In this document: piece by piece, positions 60,821 through 64,000 of the stretch
Layout: each line of letters begins with the position of its first letter
Position numbering within the stretch: the first letter of the stretch is position 1
Virus record (IMG/VR): IMGVR_UViG_3300022674_000045
Span: 1-64,000 of that record
Source of the DNA: a virus
Strand: one strand, 5' to 3'
Length of the DNA stretch: 64,000 nt
Made by a program: the position numbers and the translations under genes
Notes under the pieces: generated by a model
What the model was told of the DNA's origin: nothing
Seen by the model: only the letters and a program-made list of their open reading frames with translations
The model's database searches: none

Positions 60821-62500
60821 TTACTTCTCCTTCCCAAACACACGTTTAAACATTGCAAATAATGTATCTTCCCGTTTTTGAGCAGAGGGTGGTTCCGGGA
60901 TTGGTTTGCTTGCTCCATTTGGTTCAGGAATTCTTTCAATAGTCTGATCGGATTTTATCGCCTCTTGAAGAGCTACACGATTAATCTCTTCAGTTTCCGC
61001 TGATAAATATTCACCTGAGTCAGTTCTACTCTGTTCAATCAGTTGTGCTTCTTGTGAATAGCAGGCACTTCCCCCACGTATTTCATCCGGTGGGCTGTCG
61101 ATCAGTGAATAACAGAACGGGCATTGTTTCTCATCAGCAAAACGATGAAAACTATTTCCGCAAGATGGACATGTAATAAAAGCTGATGGTGGTCTATAAC
61201 CATCTTCTGGTTTAAGTGGTGAATCGTCTTCCTTGGTGTAATGATTTGGAAGTTCATCTTCATTTACTAAACTCAAATATTCATCGGTTTTACAATTTGG
61301 ACATACTGGCAACATAAGAGCGTCTGTATTATCCACGACGATTTGTTTACATTTATCACATTTATAAACTTCTGTTTCGTCAAAGTCGTCCTCTGATTGT
61401 TCTGCCAGGAATTTATGACCTCTGAATACACATGTCTTGCAGGGAAAGAACTCATCGTCTGCGCCATCGAATACCACATCATGTTTTGGAAACTCAATAG
61501 GTTTAACTTTTACGCCCACATTAAATGGACTGGCTGCTCTATTATCCATTCCTGGAAGTGGCAGCTGTTTTTGAGTTGGAGTTGTTCTGGCAGGAGCTGT
61601 ATATCTTCCTGCTTGGTTCCACAATGAGGCATCGAAATTTCGACCCCATCCTGGACTCTGACTTCTATGTTGACCATAAACTCCATACCCATAGTTGTAT
61701 CCGTAATTATTATATTGATATTGATATGTGCCTTTTTCAACCATTCCCATCCACTCGGATGGAACTTTATGATACTTTTCGGATACATTAACCACATAGC
61801 GTTTGTCATATCTTCTATAAGAATATGAAAACTGATTGGTTGCTTCTTTAACTTCTTCCATCTTGCCATTGATCCATCTATAGACACGTCTGGTTGGCCT
61901 CTGCTCCACTTCATCAATGTCTTTTGTTTTGATCAATCGCTCTACATAGTCTTCTGGTTCGACAACAAATCTATGACCATTGGCAACAATTGAAGCTGTA
62001 ATGCTAACCTCATCGTTATTGACATTACCAACGGTGATATGTAATCCATCAAAATGTTCTTCATCTTTATCATCCGTTCCTGAATGAAATGCTGACATGC
62101 TGGCATGACTATGAATTGTGCCAACCATTGTCATTCCTTCTATGGTAATAGCTTTGTTATAATCACATGCTGCACCTGTCACTTTTTGATGCGGGGGAAC
62201 AATTTTATAAACTCTTTTTGTTTCATCATAAAATAAAAGGACAATTGATTCCCCATAATATTCTTTATATACCTCTCTGAAAAATGCAACAACTCTAGCA
62301 AATTGCCCGCCAGGAATCTTTTTAATGTTCATACGGGCCATCTTTTCAACACTCTCCAAAATGGAAATATTCTGAACTGGAGCGATACTTTCCATAATTC
62401 CCATTTTCTTCTTTAGAAAAATCCCCTCTTTCGCTACGATATAACATATATCATCATCCGGGATGGGGGAAGTCCCATCATTCACATGAATCTTGAACAT
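60821..62500 (-). CDS. JAMM/JAB peptidase with multiple zinc-ribbon CxxC pairs
   Basis: 559 residues from the ATG at 62500 (GAGGAG upstream); the frame extends to 62566 but that part overlaps its upstream neighbour. His130, His132, Ser140 and Asp143 (GTIHSHASMSAFHSGTDD) satisfy HxH(x7)Sx2D, with Glu84 as a candidate JAMM glutamate. JAB enzymes cleave isopeptide or C-terminal bonds of ubiquitin-like proteins. Residues about 290-305 are Tyr/Gly/Asn rich. Between about 353 and 463 there are five CxxC pairs (PCKTC, KCDKC, VCPNC, TCPSC, QCPFC). The likely roles are maturation of the Ubl tail and deconjugation. Confidence 0.85.
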   Translation of the reverse strand: MFKIHVNDGTSPIPDDDICYIVAKEGIFLKKKMGIMESIAPVQNISILESVEKMARMNIKKIPGGQFARVVAFFREVYKEYYGESIVLLFYDETKRVYKIVPPHQKVTGAACDYNKAITIEGMTMVGTIHSHASMSAFHSGTDDKDEEHFDGLHITVGNVNNDEVSITASIVANGHRFVVEPEDYVERLIKTKDIDEVEQRPTRRVYRWINGKMEEVKEATNQFSYSYRRYDKRYVVNVSEKYHKVPSEWMGMVEKGTYQYQYNNYGYNYGYGVYGQHRSQSPGWGRNFDASLWNQAGRYTAPARTTPTQKQLPLPGMDNRAASPFNVGVKVKPIEFPKHDVVFDGADDEFFPCKTCVFRGHKFLAEQSEDDFDETEVYKCDKCKQIVVDNTDALMLPVCPNCKTDEYLSLVNEDELPNHYTKEDDSPLKPEDGYRPPSAFITCPSCGNSFHRFADEKQCPFCYSLIDSPPDEIRGGSACYSQEAQLIEQSRTDSGEYLSAETEEINRVALQEAIKSDQTIERIPEPNGASKPIPEPPSAQKREDTLFAMFKRVFGKEK

Positions 62501-64000
62501 GAAGGAAACTCCTCTCTTCTTGTAAAAATTGAAGTTGTGATAATGAATTTTCAATAAACAATCCATGGAAATTAGGAAATGCCCATGTGGCTTCCATTTT
62601 AGATTGCTCTGTTGGACTTATTCTTGGATTTGGAATACAATCCAATACTGTGTGGTTCTTTACATAATTGTCTATTGTATATGTTTCTGGATACGATGTG
62701 TAATATCCAAGAGACATCATTCTTGGGGTTTTGCTTTCATTAGTTCTTATAACTAACCACCCAAATGAATTTTGATAATCCCCACCAACACCTGTTAAAA
62801 TATCACCAGGTTGTGGTTTAATCTTTGTAATGTCAATTGGAGCGTGGGCTAATGTTGCCCATTTTTTCGACTTCATCCCCACTCTTTTAAATTTCTCCAT
62901 CATATCACTATACCACAATGTACAACAATTTGAGCATAGAACTAATGGTTCATCTCCACCCGTATCTGTGATAAATCCAATAATAATATTTACATCTTTC
63001 TTTGGGAAATGTGGAATATAACCATGTTGTGCAATAATCTTAGTTCCAGCTGTAACTCTATCGAATTTGTTGGTTATCTTTCTAATTTTGCCAACACTTA
63101 TTATTGATGAACCTCTACTACCTGATATACCCTTCACATATTCAACTTGTGTTAAAGCTCCATCTTTATCACTTAACACAAAATTCAATGTGCCTTTAGC
63201 TTCATCTATCGTGAATGCTGTGATTGTTCTTACCATCAGCATATTAATTGGGTTATTCCAATCAGAAAATACGACCTTATCTCCAAGATCAAACCTAATG
63301 TTGAGATCAAAACTTTCAACTTCAAATGTAAGGCCATCATTTTTGATTAGATGTTCTGCTACTTGTTTAATATCGGGGGTTGATGTAGAGTGATTATTAT
63401 CATAAACAACTCCGCCTGGTGTTGCCCAACAATAACTCTCAACTCCAGCATGCCTCATATCAGTCTGAGATAATAACTTTCTCCCAACACGAAATACTTG
63501 TGGTAATGGTCTGATTTCATCTGCTGTAAATAATCTTCTTTGCTTTCGACCAAGCATTGACATTCTTCTAGATGAACTATCTCGTACCTGTAAATTATAT
63601 CGTTGATCTTGGGGTGAGTACGATTTGTCTGTTCCCACAAATGAAAATTTCAAAGTTCCATCTTCACGAACATCAAGACCAGTATATTGAGCATTACTTC
63701 CAGCATGATATGGCCCAGAGTTTACTGAACGGATAATAACGTAATTTTCTTCTTTGTTCAATATAATATTATCATATTTCGGAGTATCTAAATTAAAAAG
63801 TTCTCCTTCTGTATTTTCAAGAATATAAAATGAATTACCTATTCTTGCTTCCGTAACTCCATCTCTTGCATTTCTAATGAAATGAACTTTTCTGTAACTT
63901 GGATTTCCATACCCATCTTTGACGACTATAATATCGCCTTCTTTAATAACTGTCCCATTTTTCATTGTGCCTTGTTCATCATATCTTAATTTTTTGGCAC
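62478..64000 (-). CDS. Hypothetical protein (5' end outside window)
   Basis: At least 495 residues from the ATG at 63965; the frame remains open to the window edge with protein-like sequence (AKKLRYDEQGT) and no good ribosome-binding site at 63965, so the true start is probably beyond the window. The protein is beta rich: repeated KxGDIIVVKDGYGNP-like and LGDKVVFSDWNNP, KPQPGDILTGVGG segments, each with a Gly-Asp turn, resembling SH3-like or KOW-type barrels. LCSNCCTLWY holds a Cys cluster. It overlaps the JAB start by 23 bases and may be part of the Ubl pathway. Confidence 0.6.
   Translation of the reverse strand, partial: AKKLRYDEQGTMKNGTVIKEGDIIVVKDGYGNPSYRKVHFIRNARDGVTEARIGNSFYILENTEGELFNLDTPKYDNIILNKEENYVIIRSVNSGPYHAGSNAQYTGLDVREDGTLKFSFVGTDKSYSPQDQRYNLQVRDSSSRRMSMLGRKQRRLFTADEIRPLPQVFRVGRKLLSQTDMRHAGVESYCWATPGGVVYDNNHSTSTPDIKQVAEHLIKNDGLTFEVESFDLNIRFDLGDKVVFSDWNNPINMLMVRTITAFTIDEAKGTLNFVLSDKDGALTQVEYVKGISGSRGSSIISVGKIRKITNKFDRVTAGTKIIAQHGYIPHFPKKDVNIIIGFITDTGGDEPLVLCSNCCTLWYSDMMEKFKRVGMKSKKWATLAHAPIDITKIKPQPGDILTGVGGDYQNSFGWLVIRTNESKTPRMMSLGYYTSYPETYTIDNYVKNHTVLDCIPNPRISPTEQSKMEATWAFPNFHGLFIENSLSQLQFLQEERSFLHVQDSCE

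Noticed and set aside
61510-61917. Antisense-frame ORFs in the JAB gene
   Set aside because: They overlap the Tyr/Gly/Asn-rich segment of a well-supported coding frame and show no protein-like features.
1-64000. tRNA genes, CRISPR arrays, insertion sequences or integrase
   Set aside because: Gaps between genes are short and none shows a cloverleaf, spaced repeats or transposase/integrase motifs; absence in this window does not exclude them elsewhere.

Overview
The window is part of the genome of a very large, contractile-tailed (myovirus-type) double-stranded DNA phage, probably a jumbo phage. The evidence is a T4-like tail and baseplate gene set (sheath, tube, gp25, gp6/J, gp26, gp48/54, hub, tape measure), a large terminase, and a phage-encoded two-subunit RNA polymerase with complete beta-like and beta'-like genes. 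The DNA is A+T-rich, genes are packed with ATGA/TAATG overlaps, and TAA, TAG and TGA are all used as stops, so the code looks standard. No tRNA, rRNA, CRISPR array, integrase or insertion sequence was seen. The host is unknown; two predicted secreted proteins, one of them CreA-like, hint at a Gram-negative host.

Layout. 1-11.6 kb (+): distal tail/fibre genes with long Gly-Ser/Thr-Ser collagen-like tracts, carbohydrate-binding and lectin-like folds. 11.7-13.9 kb (+): a possible lysis or envelope block (DUF5675-like, holin-like, membrane coiled-coil, HD hydrolase). 13.9-17.3 kb (+): a baseplate/tail-I-like protein. 17.4-27.3 kb: alternation of + genes (metallophosphoesterase, His-run/zinc-ribbon protein, HNH endonuclease, tail sheath) and - strand accessory operons (secreted HEAGH metalloprotease; CreA-like protein; two proteins sharing an FVTNSSS N-terminus; radical SAM/SPASM enzyme). 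27.4-36.7 kb (+): HAD phosphatase, tail tube and baseplate genes, including a probable +1 ribosomal frameshift between a gp26-like gene and a downstream frame. 36.7-45.4 kb (-): tube-cap protein, tape measure, zincin-like protein, large terminase, hub protein. 45.5-51.3 kb (-): DUF932-like protein, methyltransferase-like protein, a small protein with family-B-polymerase-like motifs, GTP cyclohydrolase IB (FolE2). 51.3-57.3 kb (-): RNA polymerase beta and beta'. 57.3-64 kb (-): small helical proteins, then a ubiquitin-like conjugation cluster.

The most unusual system is at 57.7-62.5 kb: an E2-like protein with an HPN...C signature, an E1/ThiF-like protein, an unknown protein, a ubiquitin-like protein (SAP-like N-terminus, beta-grasp-like C-terminus, tail GKKGC), a second E1-like protein with a catalytic-type cysteine, and a JAMM/JAB peptidase with five CxxC pairs. 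Together these are the parts list of a phage ubiquitin-like tagging pathway. It resembles the PRTRC and other prokaryotic E1-E2-JAB clusters in principle, but it lies beside the phage RNA polymerase and has its own architecture. The Ubl gene is visibly G+C-richer than its neighbours and is followed by a C(UUCG)G hairpin, suggesting an abundant product.

Regulation: an 18-base box (TTTAGAACAAAAAATAAA and variants) occurs seven times, always just upstream of a gene and in that gene's orientation. In three intergenic regions it is preceded by an exact 15-base ATTAATATATATAGA. These are good candidates for promoters read by the phage polymerase. Bidirectional terminators separate the convergent blocks at 18.3 and 23.9 kb.
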